DNA from: Leguminivora glycinivorella
Taxonomy: Eukaryota > Arthropoda > Insecta > Lepidoptera > Tortricidae
Length of the DNA: 64,000 nucleotides
Assembly: GCF_023078275.1 (NCBI RefSeq)
Contig: NC_062995.1
Location: 10,986,917-11,050,916, forward strand
Direction of reading: 5' to 3'
Positions 1-11,537 of the stretch are shown here, one piece after another (the stretch's first letter is position 1; every line of letters starts with the position of its first letter). The notes under the pieces are model-generated. The model was not told the DNA's origin. It ran no database searches and saw nothing but the letters and a program-made list of their open reading frames with translations. The translations under genes and the position numbers were made by a program.

Positions 1-430
1 TCCTGTTTAACACGAATGCGACTGGGTCATACTTCTGCTCCTTCAGACCTTGCTAGATTCCAATTCATTGACAATCCTAAATGTGACTGCGGTGCTGAGG
101 AGGGTGATATTAACCATATATTCCTTTCCTGTCCTTTATATGACCGTACTGTTTTCATGGAAACATTACAATCAAGACATATTCCTTTTCCAACCGACAT
201 CCCTTCCTTACTCCTTAATCCGGATTTAAAGGTCCGGATATATAATTTTAGCAGGTTTCATTGTTCATAATAATATCAAAGTATAGTCTAATATTTGTTA
301 TTTATATACCTACCTGTGCTGACCACGTTTTTCCAAATTCCGTACATCCCTTTCCGCGTTTACAATTTCCTACCCTTTTTACTCGACGTTGGCTATGGGC
401 AACACCGCCCTCAAGTCCATTAAAAAAAAA
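1..430 (+). mobile_element. LINE fragment: ORF2 C-terminus and 3' UTR
   Basis: The reading frame is open from the window edge to a stop at 268-270. It codes R-L-G-H-T-S followed by a C-D-C-G ... H-I-F-L-S-C-P cysteine/histidine cluster. That knuckle normally follows the RNase H domain at the C-terminus of R1/I/jockey-type non-LTR retrotransposon ORF2 proteins. The non-coding stretch after the stop contains a 'caacaccgccctcaag' segment and ends in a run of nine A at 422-430, consistent with a LINE 3' end. The left part lies outside the window, so the clade is uncertain. It is most likely a dead 5'-truncated copy. Confidence 0.7.
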
Positions 431-796
431 CCACGTAGTGATTCTAATAAAACACCGTGAATATTCGCAACAGACTGATTTATTTGACAAGTAACGGTAC
501 TCAATAAGTTTTATACATTGGGAGCATAGATGGCGCTAGCAGTAACGAATCAACGATAATTAACATTTTGATATACATACCAATAGATTCAATACTCTTT
601 TCTCAAACATGGTATGAAATATTGATGTTATGTGCCTTATAATTGGCAGCGAAGTATGACGTTGCAGGTGCGGCTAGGACGATTGATAGATAATGGAATT
701 TCATACAAACCTTGCAGGCCAAGGCCGGCAAAGTCTTCTTTTTTAATTTCCAAACACAGATAATTGTGACATAACATCCAGGTATTTAGCCAATTA
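431..796. other. No gene seen
   Basis: AT-rich sequence downstream of gene C between a LINE 3' end and a mariner. The short ORFs on both strands have no recognisable motif. Nothing further can be supported. Confidence 0.4.
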
Positions 797-1383
797 TTGG
801 GTTGGTAAGAAAGTAATGAGCGAATCATAACCAATATTGTAATTTTTATTTAATTTATTATTTTAATCATTTATCAAAAATATAACGGCCTTCGTTATCT
901 ACTACTTGTCTCCATCATTCTGGTAAAGAATGAATAGCATCGGCGAAGAAGTTCTTAGGTTTAGATTCAAAAAACTCAGCTATGTACTGTCGTAGATGGG
1001 CTTGATCATCGAACTTTTTTTCATTCAAGGTATTGCTTAGCGATCTGAACAATGCGTAATCCGTAGGTGCCAAGTCTGGAGAGTACGGTGGATGAGGTAT
1101 CACTTTCCAACCTAGCTCCAATAGCTTTAGCCGAGTCACTTTTGCAATGTGTGGGCGAGCATTGTCGTGTAAGAAAAAAACTTTAGCATGCTGTGGACGA
1201 TTCTGACAGATTTTTTGGTTTAAATTTTTTTCCTTATATTAGCTCGGCGACAGCTAGTGAATGACTGACGAGAAACTGTGCGACTCGCCCTTTATATACT
1301 TTCGACCATAGAAGATTCTAGAACTCTCTCAAAAATTTTATGTGGAATTCAATCGATCGCTCATTACTTTCTTACCAACCCAA
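797..1383 (-). mobile_element. Internally deleted mariner transposon
   Basis: The ends are terminal inverted repeats beginning 'ttgggttggtaagaaagtaa' at 797 with the complement ending at 1383, flanked by TA at 795-796 and 1384-1385, the usual Tc1/mariner target duplication. On the minus strand about 1220-915 codes the C-terminal half of a mariner transposase. It has the L-H-D-N-A-R-P-H block, then Y-S-P-D-L-A-P-T-D-Y, with exactly 34 residues between the second and third catalytic Asp, as in the DD34D family. The N-terminal half, including the first catalytic Asp, is missing, so the 587 bp copy is about half normal length. A TGA at 915-917 sits where mariners usually have Arg, consistent with a CGA-to-TGA change. 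It is non-autonomous. Confidence 0.93.
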
Positions 1384-1385
1384 TA

Positions 1386-1796
1386 AAAAAAAACTATAAG
1401 GGGCTTTATAGACGTGCCGACTGCAACTGGTACGGGCCTTAGACAATATTTGATTTTGGGGTGCGTTTTCATACAAAAAAAAAAAATTTCGTTTTTTTTT
1501 TAATTTTTTGTTTTTTTTTATAGGCGTATACGGGAAATTAAAGGGGAACGAAAATTCGATTATTTTTGCGCTACGACGCACCGTTTAGGAGATACAGCCA
1601 TCCAAAGTTACTATTTTCAGTAGACTATTTATTTCATACCATCATGTTTGAGAACAGCACTATACATACCTCGGCGGGAAATGGGGTTGCCCCATTTGTC
1701 CCGGCCTCTGTAGTAATGTACTATTGTACCAACCATCATTGTTTAGGTAGGTAAAAAAAAATGATGGTACTGACGGTTTCAATATTATTTTACTCG
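1386..1796. other. No gene seen; 3' flank of gene C
   Basis: AT-rich flank with long A and T runs at 1384-1520. It lies directly after the stop of gene C (minus strand), so part of it may be that gene's 3' UTR. No clear AATAAA signal was recognised on the minus strand close to the stop. Confidence 0.35.
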
Positions 1797-3001
1797 TTAA
1801 CTGTTTTTCTTGGCTTGAACGCATAATTTACTCATGGACTCTTTCTGCGTATCGAACATCGCGTGCGTGTGGAGAGCGCCTAATTGACCTTTGGATATTA
1901 TTTGATAGAGTATTTTCGCATCACTAAGAAATTCATCATTCGGAGACAACTTCAAAATGGCGGTTTGTTTACATTGTTTGGAAGTTCTATTGACGGCCAC
2001 TTTACACTCGAATGGTCTGTCGTCAGAGTGAGTAATCAGGTGAGTCTGCAATTGAGATTTTCGTCTAAACATGTAGTCATATTGACTAGACTTTGAACGT
2101 TTTTCAGAGTGAGTAAGCAAGTGAGACTGTAATACTGATTTTATTCTACACTTGTAGTCACAGAGGCTGCAACTAAATGGCTTCACGTTATTGTGAGCCA
2201 TAAGTTGAGCATGTAACTCAGACTGATGTCTACAATTGTAGTCACGTTCATTACACTCGAAAGGTTTTTCGTCAGAGTCAGAGTGAGTGATCAAGTGAGA
2301 CTTTAAATTGCTTTTTTGTCTACACTTGTAGTCACAGTGACTACACTCGAAAGGTTTTTCGTCAGAGTGAGTAGTTAGGTGAGACTGTAGTTGTGATTTT
2401 CGACTACACTTGTAGTCACAGTGGCTACACCTGAAAGGCTTTTCGTCTGTGTGTATCAACAGGTGCTTCTGTAAATTTCCTTTGTTTCTACACTTGTAGT
2501 CACAATGGCTACAACTAAATGGCTTCTCCCCTGTGTGTGTCAGCAGGTGCTTCCGTAAACACGTTTTACTTCGACACTTGTATTCACATTGACCACACTC
2601 GAAAGGTTTTTCGTCAGAGTGAATAATCAGATGAGACTGTAATTGTGATTTTCGTCTACACTTGTAGTCACAGTGGCTACACCTGAAAGGCTTTTCGTCT
2701 TTGTGTGTCAACAGATGCTTCTGTAAATTTGATTTGCTTTTACACTTGTAGTTACATTGACAACACCAGAAAGGTTTATGTTCAGCGGACGCTGCGACAC
2801 GGTAAGATAGGGCGGCCGGGGCGACTACGGGGCGGTGCGGGCGCTCCGGCCCCAGCACGAGCTCGTCCTTCACCTCGTGCTCGATGTACAAGTCGGCCAG
2901 CATGGCTGCCTCGCTCACGCCGAGCCCGGCCGTGCTGTCCGACCACTCCTCCTTCACGCGCTCCTCTTCATCCAGGAAAACAGCTTCTTCCTTCACAGGG
3001 G
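1797..3001 (-). CDS. C2H2 zinc-finger gene C, last exon
   Basis: This exon codes about 400 residues and starts after a good acceptor (minus strand 'ttattgtttcag' ending at 3002). The first part is acidic and repeats V-K-E-E, V-K-E-E and V-K-D-E-L-V-L-G-P-E. About nine and a half C2H2 modules follow from roughly residue 90: seven keep all four ligands (C-x2-C-x12-H-x3-H). The seventh module (C-N-E-R) and ninth (S-S-Q-Y) have lost cysteines, and a half finger ends the array. Linkers are mostly S/T-D-E-K-P-F instead of T-G-E-K-P. The family role is sequence-specific DNA binding in the nucleus; no target can be inferred. The phase-1 acceptor fits the donor at 13605, giving a protein of about 427 residues. 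Stop is TAA at 1797-1799. Confidence is high for the exon, moderate for the join. Confidence 0.9.
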
Positions 3002-3185
3002 CTGAAACAATAAGTGAGTGTAATCGTAATATGATCAAGTATCAAATGGCGGTAAACACCAAAGTTCATTTATGAATGTGCCAAGAACTTGTTTATACCA
3101 CTGCGTTTACATTTGTTCAGAAATATTTCCCTAAGAATGAAAGTTTACTTAAGTAGTGACAACATTGTTGACCGAATATGACATA

Positions 3186-4262
3186 CTAGCTGTTGCCCGC
3201 GGCTTCGCTCGCGTTAGAAATAGACAAAAAAATGCCTATGTCACGCTCCATCCCTTCAACTATCTCCACTTAAAAAAACCGGCCAAGTGCGGGTCGGACT
3301 CGCCCACCGAGGGTTCCGTACAAACTTTCTTTCAAACTACCTAGTAAAAATAATCTCATATTTTCATATAACTCTAATGACTTGACTAGAAGACAAAAGT
3401 ATAGGCACAAATGAGTATTATAGTGTATAGCGCCATCTCCCGGTCAATTTGCTAACTAATTTGCGCGACCTGGTTTTTCAGGGATAATTCTTTATAATGT
3501 TAACCGATTTAAACAGTTTTTACTTTATTGGACAGAAGATGGTTTACGTAACATCTCGTATTAATTTTAAGTACGATATACATCCGCAAGGGTGGGTAAA
3601 TTGAAAGTAAAAATCTGAAAAGTTTTTTGTGACTAAAAAAAAAAGTATTCAAAATACAAACACGATTATATTTTTCCTGTAATATATAGCATAAAACCAA
3701 TGTTTACTAAAATTTTCATAATTTTTCGTTGGTAAACTTCGGAGATAAGGGGGGGGAACGGTATTTTTTTTACATTTTCCTTCAAAATTCTTTTTTTTTC
3801 CACAACAAAAAAATTATAAAAAATAGTTTATTTACGTTCAATTTGAGCTCTTTCCAACGATACCCCACTTGACCTAGTAACTTGAAATTTACAGTTTGCC
3901 CCCCTTTCATTTTGGCCATTTTCTACAATTAAAATAAATATATTTAAAAAAATTATACTTTTTATTTGTAGAGGTTTACAATGTTCAAAACTATTCCAAA
4001 TTTCAAGTTGATAGCATTAGTAGTTCTCGAGATATTTAGGAATGTGACAGACGGACAGACAGACGGACAGAGTCGCACCATAAGGGTTCCTGTAACCTGT
4101 TGTACCTTTTTGGTACGGAACCCTAAAATCACGTCAATTCGTCGCTCGGTTTTGCCGTGAAAGACAGACAAAGAAACAGACACACACACTTTCCCATTTA
4201 TGATTTATAATAAAAAAATAAAATAAAAATAATAATAAAATAATAATAATAATATTAGTATG
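3186..4262 (+). mobile_element. Dispersed lepidopteran element split by an insertion
   Basis: The left part starts 'tagctgttgcccgcggcttc' and stops at about 3271; the right part resumes at about 4128 with 'tcacgtcaattcgtcgctcg' and runs through a 'gacagacaaa...acacacactttc' stretch into an AT-rich tail ending 'attagtatgg'. Both parts belong to a short repeat common in moths. The same 5' segment occurs on the minus strand at 29530-29637. The gap is filled by the element at 3272-4127. Confidence 0.65.
3272..4127 (+). mobile_element. Non-coding dispersed element inserted in the 3186-4262 repeat
   Basis: Starts after an A-run with 'accggccaagtgcgggtcgg' and ends 'ttggtacggaaccctaaaa' after a run of 'gacagacggac' repeats. 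Related copies or parts lie at 23366-24500, 25688-25740, 26265-27823 and 48015-48075. No coding capacity is visible and the transposition class is not clear from sequence. Confidence 0.6.
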
Positions 4263-4354
4263 GCTGATATTGAAGTGAATATTTTTTAGCTTTGGTGTCA
4301 TTCCACCTAAATTGCTTGATGCCTAATTCGCCAACATTTTAAAAAGCCATGGTG

Positions 4355-5012
4355 TTATAAATCGTTAACAACAAAAATGTCTCGCTTAAAAGGACAATAA
4401 ATCATAAAACCACAATTTCCCGAAATGCCTAAAAATTCAAATACCGAATGAGACTTAATTGGGAATACACCTAAATGGGCGTCCCCACGCTGACAACAGA
4501 GAAAAAATTTTGCGCTCGCTTCCTTCCTCGCATCATCACTGCGGGCTCTCATCATTAAGTCAGCAGATTGTACCGTATTATGCATTTCCAACCCATTAAG
4601 AGTGGCCTGTTTAGCCCACATATCAGCTTCCTCATTGCCAGCAATGCCACAGTGTCCCGGGATCCAGGCAAGGACAATCTGTAAACCTATTTCGTGACAT
4701 TTATAGAGCAATTGTTTTATTTTTAGGATATATGGGGAAACTAATTTCATTTTCGGGTGGTTGCCTACTACTGCCTGCAGACACCCAGACAGCTTTTAGC
4801 ATCTGAGAAGATTATGGCCTTGGGGATTTTGTGCGATTCAGCATATGCCACGGCTTCCATAAGAGCAAAGGATTCGCCAGTGAAGACAGAAGCCTGAGGT
4901 GGACATTTATATGGATACGATACCTAGGGATCCATACCGCGGCTCCCACATAGCTTCCAGGTCCCAATTTTGAGGCATCGGTAAAAATGGGTAAGAAGTG
5001 GACCAATGGAAC
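4355..5012 (-). mobile_element. LINE RNase H domain fragment
   Basis: On the minus strand F-T-D-A-S-K (near 4965-4985) and W-I-P-G-H-C-G-I-A-G-N-E-E-A-D (near 4635-4680) are the first-Asp and the histidine/last-Asp motifs of the RNase H domain found at the C-terminus of R1/I/jockey-type LINE ORF2. The two blocks lie in different frames, so the copy is frameshifted. It ends abruptly at about 5012, where a plus-strand LINE ORF1 fragment starts. Confidence 0.75.
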
Positions 5013-5932
5013 ATGCGTAACGAGATCGAAATCATGGGCATAAATGAAACTTCGAACGAAAATCTGACTCACATAGTGCTAGTCACTGCTAGTAAAATCG
5101 GGGCAACTCTACATGAAAACGATATTGACGCTATATATCGTGCGGGACCCTCGCGTGCGTCGACGTCTGGCAGCAGTGAAGCAAGCGAGAACAAGCAGCC
5201 CCGGCCCGTGATACTTCGTTTAACACGAAAAAGTTCTCGGGACTCATTCATTCGCTTAGCTAAATTAAGGCGTAACTTGTCCACGTCCGACCTAGAAGTA
5301 TCAGGTCCACCTAGGAAAATCTTCTTTAACGAGCATCTCACAAAAAAGAACCGCCAGTTATTTCGTGAGGCCCGCCTGCGAGCTAAACAAAAGGATGTAG
5401 GGGAGGATTCAAAGTCAGTGCTGCTAAAATTTGGAATGACTTACCTCCACCTCTTCGTCTTAACATGTCCCAAACATCGTTCAAAGACAAACTGAAACCC
5501 ATGTTGCTTAAAAGGCAAAATGACTAAAAAATACTACCTACCAATATAATTCCATATTCAGTGTATCTAAGTATTTATTTAATTTCTTGTTAAAAATATC
5601 TTTTTTTAAGGATTTGTAAGTAATTAGTATGTAATTGAAAACTTAAATTTTGCATTCTTGTTTTTTTTTATTTTATGTAAGTACTTCGTAGTCGTCTTGT
5701 GTCACCGCCTCAAACCGGGCAGGCTGAAAATCAGCGCTGAAACCACGCCGGAAGGTGAGGCTCCAGCACATAGCTGAGACTGTCCACTTGTCACGTATAC
5801 CTAGATTGTAAGTAAAATTTCCTTGTATTGTATAGGTTATAACTTTAAGATATTTCATAAGGTACAGATTGTAACGACCATGTTGTGACAATAAATCATT
5901 TATCTATCTATCTATCTATCATCTATCTATCT
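5013..5932 (+). mobile_element. Internally deleted LINE: ORF1 piece fused to ORF2 tail
   Basis: 5013-5400 codes the RRM-like and C-terminal part of a LINE ORF1 (I-M-G-I-N-E ... I-Y-R-A-G ... I-F-F-N-E-H-L-T). In another frame 5408-5527 codes the last 39 residues of an ORF2 (A-K-I-W-N-D-L-P-P-P-L-R ... F-K-D-K-L-K), ending in TAA at 5525-5527. Several kilobases between them are missing. The 3' UTR runs to a (TATC)n array at about 5890-5932, the likely LINE tail. The copy is dead, and the following LINE begins directly after the array. Confidence 0.75.
5890..5932 (+). repeat. (TATC)n microsatellite, LINE 3' tail
   Basis: About ten tandem TATC units with one interruption, directly after 'gacaataaatcatt'. 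Position at the end of a LINE 3' UTR suggests that it is the element's terminal repeat. Confidence 0.85.
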
Positions 5933-6339
5933 AAACATTATGATTTTAAATTCTGCTGGATCAAAAATGGCACAATTTTCGTCAGAGAAAAGGAAGGTGT
6001 TCATGCTTCTGCAATCAAGTGCCAAACAGACCTGGATGCTCGTATTGGTCTGCCCCCGCTGGCAGAGCCTTCAGCCAACCCTTCCGGAAACTGCACAAAT
6101 TATCTATAAAATATTGTTTAGATATAGATATATTTATATATATCTACACACGCACTCATTCCACATCATTATATCTACACATATACACAAATACACCTCA
6201 TATGTATACGCATACTTTAATCCCCTGGAACTTTTGTTGGCGATAATGATGCCTGGCGGACGAGTTCATTTCTTCTCTCAAGAGTACCTCACGTTTTGTT
6301 TATTGAGTGACATTGACAACTGCATTGTGCTTTATTTAA

Positions 6340-9275
6340 TTAATTTCGGTATTCACATTCAACGATGATTTAGGGTCACATTTAGATAATTCATTTACCA
6401 TTAAATGTCACTCATTCAACAGTATTGAATCATGTTCCCAGGTACTAACAAATGGTCATTTTAAATTACTTTGTTTTAACATAAGAAGTATTCAACATAA
6501 CTTTAATGATTTTGCTGTCGCACTTAAACGTTTTAATACGATTTTTGACATGATTATTTTAACGGAGTGCTGGCTTCAGGATAACTCGATTGTTGGTCAA
6601 CTTCCAGGTTACAATTCATTCCATACTACTAATCATTTGAATAATAGCTGTGGTGTAACCATTTATGTAAGTAACTCTCTGTGCGCCGTTGTTGAGGAAC
6701 CAACTGTGTCGGGGGCTGACTTCTTACTAGTCCGGGTTCAGAACATCTCTGTTCTAGGAATATATCGCTCGCCGTCTTTAACTGATTTTGAGGCATTCAA
6801 TCGTTCCCTGGATTCAGCATTAAAGAGCGTAAGTAACAGCTCCTCCATAATTGTTGCAGGAGATATAAATATTGATTTGCTCTCTGAGAGTCAGAGTTCC
6901 ATAACAGGTGACTACCTTGCCCTGATGGCCTCTCATGGTTTGCTACCTGCGATAACGGCGCCTACAAGAGGAAGAGCGTGCCTGGATCACATCTTCATAA
7001 AAACCGATCACAGTGCTGCGGGTATGGTATGCAAAAGTGCGATAACTGATCACGACTTAACTATAGTGAATGTATCTCGTGCCATCACTGGTTGCGGTCG
7101 CGACCGTAACGCTTGCCGGACCAACATCCAAGAAATATCAGCTGAGCTACGTGATACTGACTGGGAGCCTGTAACAAGCTGCGAAGATGTTAACACTGCT
7201 GTTTCAGCCTTCAATAATATTATTTCTAGCGCAGTAGACAAACACACTAGCATAGTCAAACTTAGCCGCAGAAGGTTCAACCTAAAGCCGTGGATGACGC
7301 CTGGCTTAATAAGATGTATGAGACATCGTGATAGCCTCCACTTACAGGTAAGAAGAAATCCCGATAACGAAATTCTGAAAGCTAAATATATTCGTTACAG
7401 GAATTTTTACGGACAATTACTACGTAATATTAAAAATCAATATGACAACGCAGACCTTACCCGCAATAGCAACAACCCGAAAAAGCTCTGGAAATCAATA
7501 AAGAGAATTTGTGAATATCCAAATAGCAACTCCGATGCCGGTGAACTAACAAAAATTTCCACAACTACTCAGGAATCTCTGAATTTTTGTAATAGCCATT
7601 TTGCATCTATAGGCGAAAATTTAGCTGGTCAAATCATGAAGAGGCTCAATACTACTCAACAGAGTCTCGCGTCTTCTTGTTTACAAGGCAGAGTCCCCAC
7701 TACATCTTTCTTTCTTGCCCCAACGGATCCTCATGAAGTAAGTTGTTTTATAAAAAACTTAAAAAACGAGAGTGCGCCTGGGCCAGACGGATACAGGCCT
7801 GCTCTAATAAAAGGTATCAGGGAATTCATTTGTGTACCGCTCGCACATATTTTCAATTTAAGTCTGCGTTCAGGATTGTTCCCCGAGGCGTGGAAGAGGT
7901 CCGTGGTGTCACCAATATTTAAATCTGGTCAGAAAAATAATCCCGACCACTACCGTCCGATATCCCTTCTTTGCATTTTTTCCAAATTATTAGAAAAAGT
8001 TGTAAACAAACGCCTTACAAGTTTCTTAGAAAAATATAAACTTTTATCTGACAGACAGTTTGGTTTTAGAAAGGGTAGATCCACTGAGAATGCCGTCGTA
8101 CTACTGTCAGACCTAATCGCTAAACAGCTTGATCGGGGAAAACACTGTATCGGAGTTTTTCTTGATCTGGCAAAAGCCTTCGATACTGTCTCAGCGCCGA
8201 TTCTTCTCAAAAAACTTGAATACACTGGCATAAGAGGTTCGGCGCTGGGATGGTTCGAAAGCTATCTCACAAATCGTGCGCAGCATGTCAGAGTCGGCGA
8301 TACCGTAAGTAGCGATTTGCCTATCAAATTCGGTGTCCCACAGGGCAGCATCCTGGGGCCAACGCTCTTTCTTATATATATGAATGACATTCTATCAATC
8401 CAGATGCAGAACACTGAGATGATATGTTACGCTGATGACACTGTGGTCCTCTTCAGTGGTCGGTCGTGGCCTGAGGTAAAGTCGTTGGCAGAGACTGGCA
8501 TGTCGCGTGTAGCTGACTGGTTAGATAGAAATTTACTTACTCTGAATACTAAAAAAACTAAATTTTTAACTTTTCATAAAACCCTTTCATCTGCGCCTCA
8601 CTCTTGTAATACTTTGGCTTTGTCTTCCAGTTTCGGTTCACGCGACTCCATTGACCGTGTGGAAACGGTCACGTATCTCGGAGTGGCAATTGACCAAAAA
8701 CTGTCCTTTAGATCACACATTAAAATATTGTCAGGCAGGGTTAGAAAAATTATTTATATCATGAAACTTCTAAGAGGCGGAGGGTCCCAAGTTGTATTAA
8801 AATTAGTATATTTTGCACTCTGCCAATCTATTATTCAGTACTGTATTGCAGCCTGGGTGGCGCCGCCAAAAGCGTAATGATAGAATTAGAACGGGCGCAG
8901 CGAGCCGTACTGAAGGTAATGTTGAGGAAACCTTTTCGTTATCCCACCGACGAGTTGTACAGAGAAACATCAGTTCTTAGAGTTCGTCAACTTTTCATAG
9001 TAAAAGCTGTTACAGAATCTCATAGAATTGCTGTATCTTCTGTTGACCACATCAGGCGACGTCTGAAGCGTATTAATCACCTTACTATTTCTTGTCCTAG
9101 AGCCCATACTGCGTTCGCCAAACGCTTTCCATTCTTTCTACACCCTACAGTCTACAACAGGGTCTCCAAGATATGTAACTTTGATGACTTCTCTTGTTCT
9201 ATCTTAAAATCAAAAACTAAAAAATGGCTTTTTTCTCAGTCCTACGATCAAACAGAAGAAATAATTCATACTTAG
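6340..9275 (+). pseudogene. LINE ORF2 endonuclease/reverse transcriptase, frameshifted
   Basis: The frame is open from 6340 (after TAA at 6337-6339) to TAA at 8875-8877; the first in-frame ATG is only at 6550, after the start of the endonuclease domain, so the native start is unclear. The APE-type endonuclease shows N-I-R-S-I, G-D-I-N-I-D and T-D-H-D; the reverse transcriptase shows F-L-D-L-A-K-A-F-D (about 8159), G-V-P-Q-G-S-I-L-G-P (about 8330) and Y-A-D-D (about 8428). The frame breaks near 8852: a missing G in the 'tgggtggc' run separates W-x-G-G-A-A-K-S-V from the body. The C-terminal domain then continues to 9275 (L-E-R-A-Q-R-A-V-L-K). One single-base deletion is the only break seen, so the copy is fairly young. 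It belongs to the jockey/CR1 group in a broad sense. Confidence 0.85.
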
Positions 9276-9283
9276 TTGCGTAT

Positions 9284-9284
9284 A

Positions 9285-9320
<36 letters not shown>
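9284..9320. repeat. (CA)n microsatellite in LINE 3' UTR
   Basis: About 17 CA units with one CG interruption just after the ORF2 stop. The equivalent position in the related LINE at 41.0-42.1 kb has a 0.4 kb array. Confidence 0.9.
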
Positions 9321-9323
<3 letters not shown>

Positions 9324-9759
9324 TCATTAAATGTCACTTCCACATATGCATGTCTGCCCTGTTTACTTAGTTTAAATAGCTTTTTTTTTATTGTCTCTGT
9401 GCATGCACTTTTCTAGAATTTAATGTAATTTGTATTACCTTTGTAAAAATATTTTTCAAAAACAAAACGGCCAACATATTCCGTTTAGACAAAGTCCCAC
9501 AGTTAAATCTATTTTTTCGGTTCCCGAGATACAGGCTGCGCCTAGTTTGGGGCCGACGGATATAACCTTAATGGCAAAAATGTAATTATGTTAAGTTCTG
9601 CTTGGAAATGTACCTATATAGATATTTTTTGGCAAATAAACGATTTATGATTATTTATGATTAAGTCTTGCCATTTATTTAATTCTTTATTAAATTGATA
9701 TTTCCAGCAGGGTCATTTTTGTCAATATTAAAGTGTAGATTTTTTTTTTATTTTTTATT

Positions 9760-10080
9760 ATAGGTCGTTCTTACACAGATTGCTTGTGCTCAACAAGGCT
9801 TGTGTTGTGGGTACTCAGACAACGATATATATAATATATATCAATCAATCAATCAATCAATCAAAATATTTATTCGTAATAAACTTAAAACTACACAATA
9901 TGCAAAAACACAGTATTACTAAAACTACAAACGTACAAAATACTTATATACATAGAAAACATCCATGACAGGAACAAATATCTGTGCTCATCACACAAAT
10001 AAATGCCCTTACCGGGATTCGAACCCGGGACCGCGGCGTAGCAGGCAGGGTCACTACCGACTGCGCCAGACCGGTCGTTA
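9760..10080 (-). mobile_element. tRNA-derived SINE interrupted by a LINE 3' end
   Basis: On the minus strand the head has a tRNA-like A box and the B box 'gggttcgaatcccgg', followed by 'taagggcatttatttgtgtg' and 'atgagcacagatatttgttc'. The tail ('gagtacccacaacacaagc ... tctgtgtaaga') lies at 9760-9830. Between them, 9838-9934 is a different sequence starting with a (CAAT)n array and resembling a LINE 3' terminus in minus orientation. The same SINE family is at 17382, 20180, 53990 and 54345. Class III (Pol III) transcription is the family's usual route. Confidence 0.8.
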
Positions 10081-10084
10081 AAAT

Positions 10085-10560
10085 TATGCTAGGGGAATGT
10101 ATTAAACTATTAAAATCACTTTCAAATAGGGGGTTGATATTTGTTTTGTTTAGTGGGAAAGGAAGGTTCAAAAGTTTTCTGTAACTAATAATAATTCTGG
10201 GTGGTATTTTATGTGTCCAATATGCATTTACAGATGCCTCATCGGATAGGGCCTGTAATCTTGGAGTGAGCGGGTGATCTGCTAAGGAACAAGCCTTAAT
10301 CACATACCGGTCAGACAAAAGTTGCCTACGAATGAAGAGGGGCGGATCCACACACTCAACCTGTAAAGCATTCTTAGGTGAGGAACGCATGGCTCCAATA
10401 ATGATTCGCAGACATTTGGCTTGGATACCGTCCAATTTACTGAGTGCTTGTTTGTTGCAGGGTTCGAGAATAAATGAGGCATAATCAATTTGGCTACGGA
10501 TCAGTGCATCATCAATGTTCTCCGCGCTCTTTCTGGAGTCTGGTGGGGTGCACACCTACT
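10085..10560 (-). mobile_element. LINE ORF2 C-terminal fragment
   Basis: The minus strand codes about 160 residues of the segment after the reverse-transcriptase thumb of an RNase H-bearing LINE (R-S-Q-I-D-Y-A-S-F-I ... L-D-G-I-Q-A-K-C-L-R-I). It is cut at the left by the SINE and has no catalytic motif. A dead fragment, probably of the same broad family as 1-430 and 4355-5012. Confidence 0.7.
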
Positions 10561-11537
10561 CCATTTGTTTTGCTTTATTATGTACAGAATAACCACTATC
10601 CACCCCGGGACGTATATAAGGGAAAACATGTTCGCGCTTGCTACGCTCGCGATAATTTGTGCTACAAAAACCCAAGAGCGCCGAAACTCAAACTCGCTCT
10701 ACCCTAATACGAGTGCACGGGCCGGCAAGCGGTGATGTAGCCGAACCTAAATGGCTATAACTACCGACTACAGATTTCGTTAATGATAGTTTTATAAAAC
10801 CGAAATGAAATTTGTAAAACACTCCTGCACTCAGACTGGTATACGTAAACGAAATCACGTTAAATAAAACAATCTTGAATATTCACTGTTGTATTATTCA
10901 CAATAATACAACATAAAACATTCCTTTTCAATCGTCCGTTAACTTTACTAACTGTCACCCGACTGGATTCGTTCCTAACCGGCTGACCGTCCTTCTTTTC
11001 CTACCCTCTAAATTCATACCATCCGCTGTCAACTTCAAAGACCATCTACCTTCACTTAAAATAATTGTAGGTGGGTTAGCCTAGTCGGAAGATAATGTTA
11101 CATTTGTCAAATTAAATTCGTTTAATAGTTAACATAAAGACATATATACATACATAAATATAAATATATAAAATATCACAATGAAATCAAATAATGATTA
11201 CTCAACCAGTACGCAAGTCATTGGATAGCCATAACTTATGCAAATTCCTCTTGAGTGATGCTACAATCAGTAGCTAATAGATAACGGCAATTTGTTCCAT
11301 AATTGTAGTTGTTTGTCATATTGGTCATGGAAAGAATGTAATTTGAGGCCATGAAAAGCAGACTGACAGGGCCGATGTTTAATTTTAACAAAGGTCCTTT
11401 AAAAATGGTCATGAAAAGTCAGGGATTTCTTTATGGGTTTAGTAGTGGACATGGTCACCCTGGATTACAGAGGTAAGGTCTGAGCGATTAAACTTTATGA
11501 ATTTTAGCTATGTTTTAGCTTGGTTTTATTTTTATTT

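Larger units (their letters stand above)
5933..9664 (+). mobile_element. 5'-truncated LINE with ORF1 tail, ORF2 and 3' UTR
   Basis: Begins inside ORF1 (K-H-Y-D-F-K-F-C-W-I-K-N-G, ORF1 stop at 6107-6109) abutting the previous LINE's (TATC)n tail, which suggests insertion next to that array. A 230 bp AT-rich spacer precedes ORF2 (6340-9275). The 3' UTR contains (CA)n at about 9284-9320 and ends 'tttatgattatttatgatta' at about 9664. A second copy of this family lies at 41040-42115, with a hugely expanded repeat at the same place. Confidence 0.85.

Noticed and set aside
2705..3075. Plus-strand ORFs with Pro/Ala-rich protein
   Set aside because: Antisense of the GC-rich leader of gene C's last exon.
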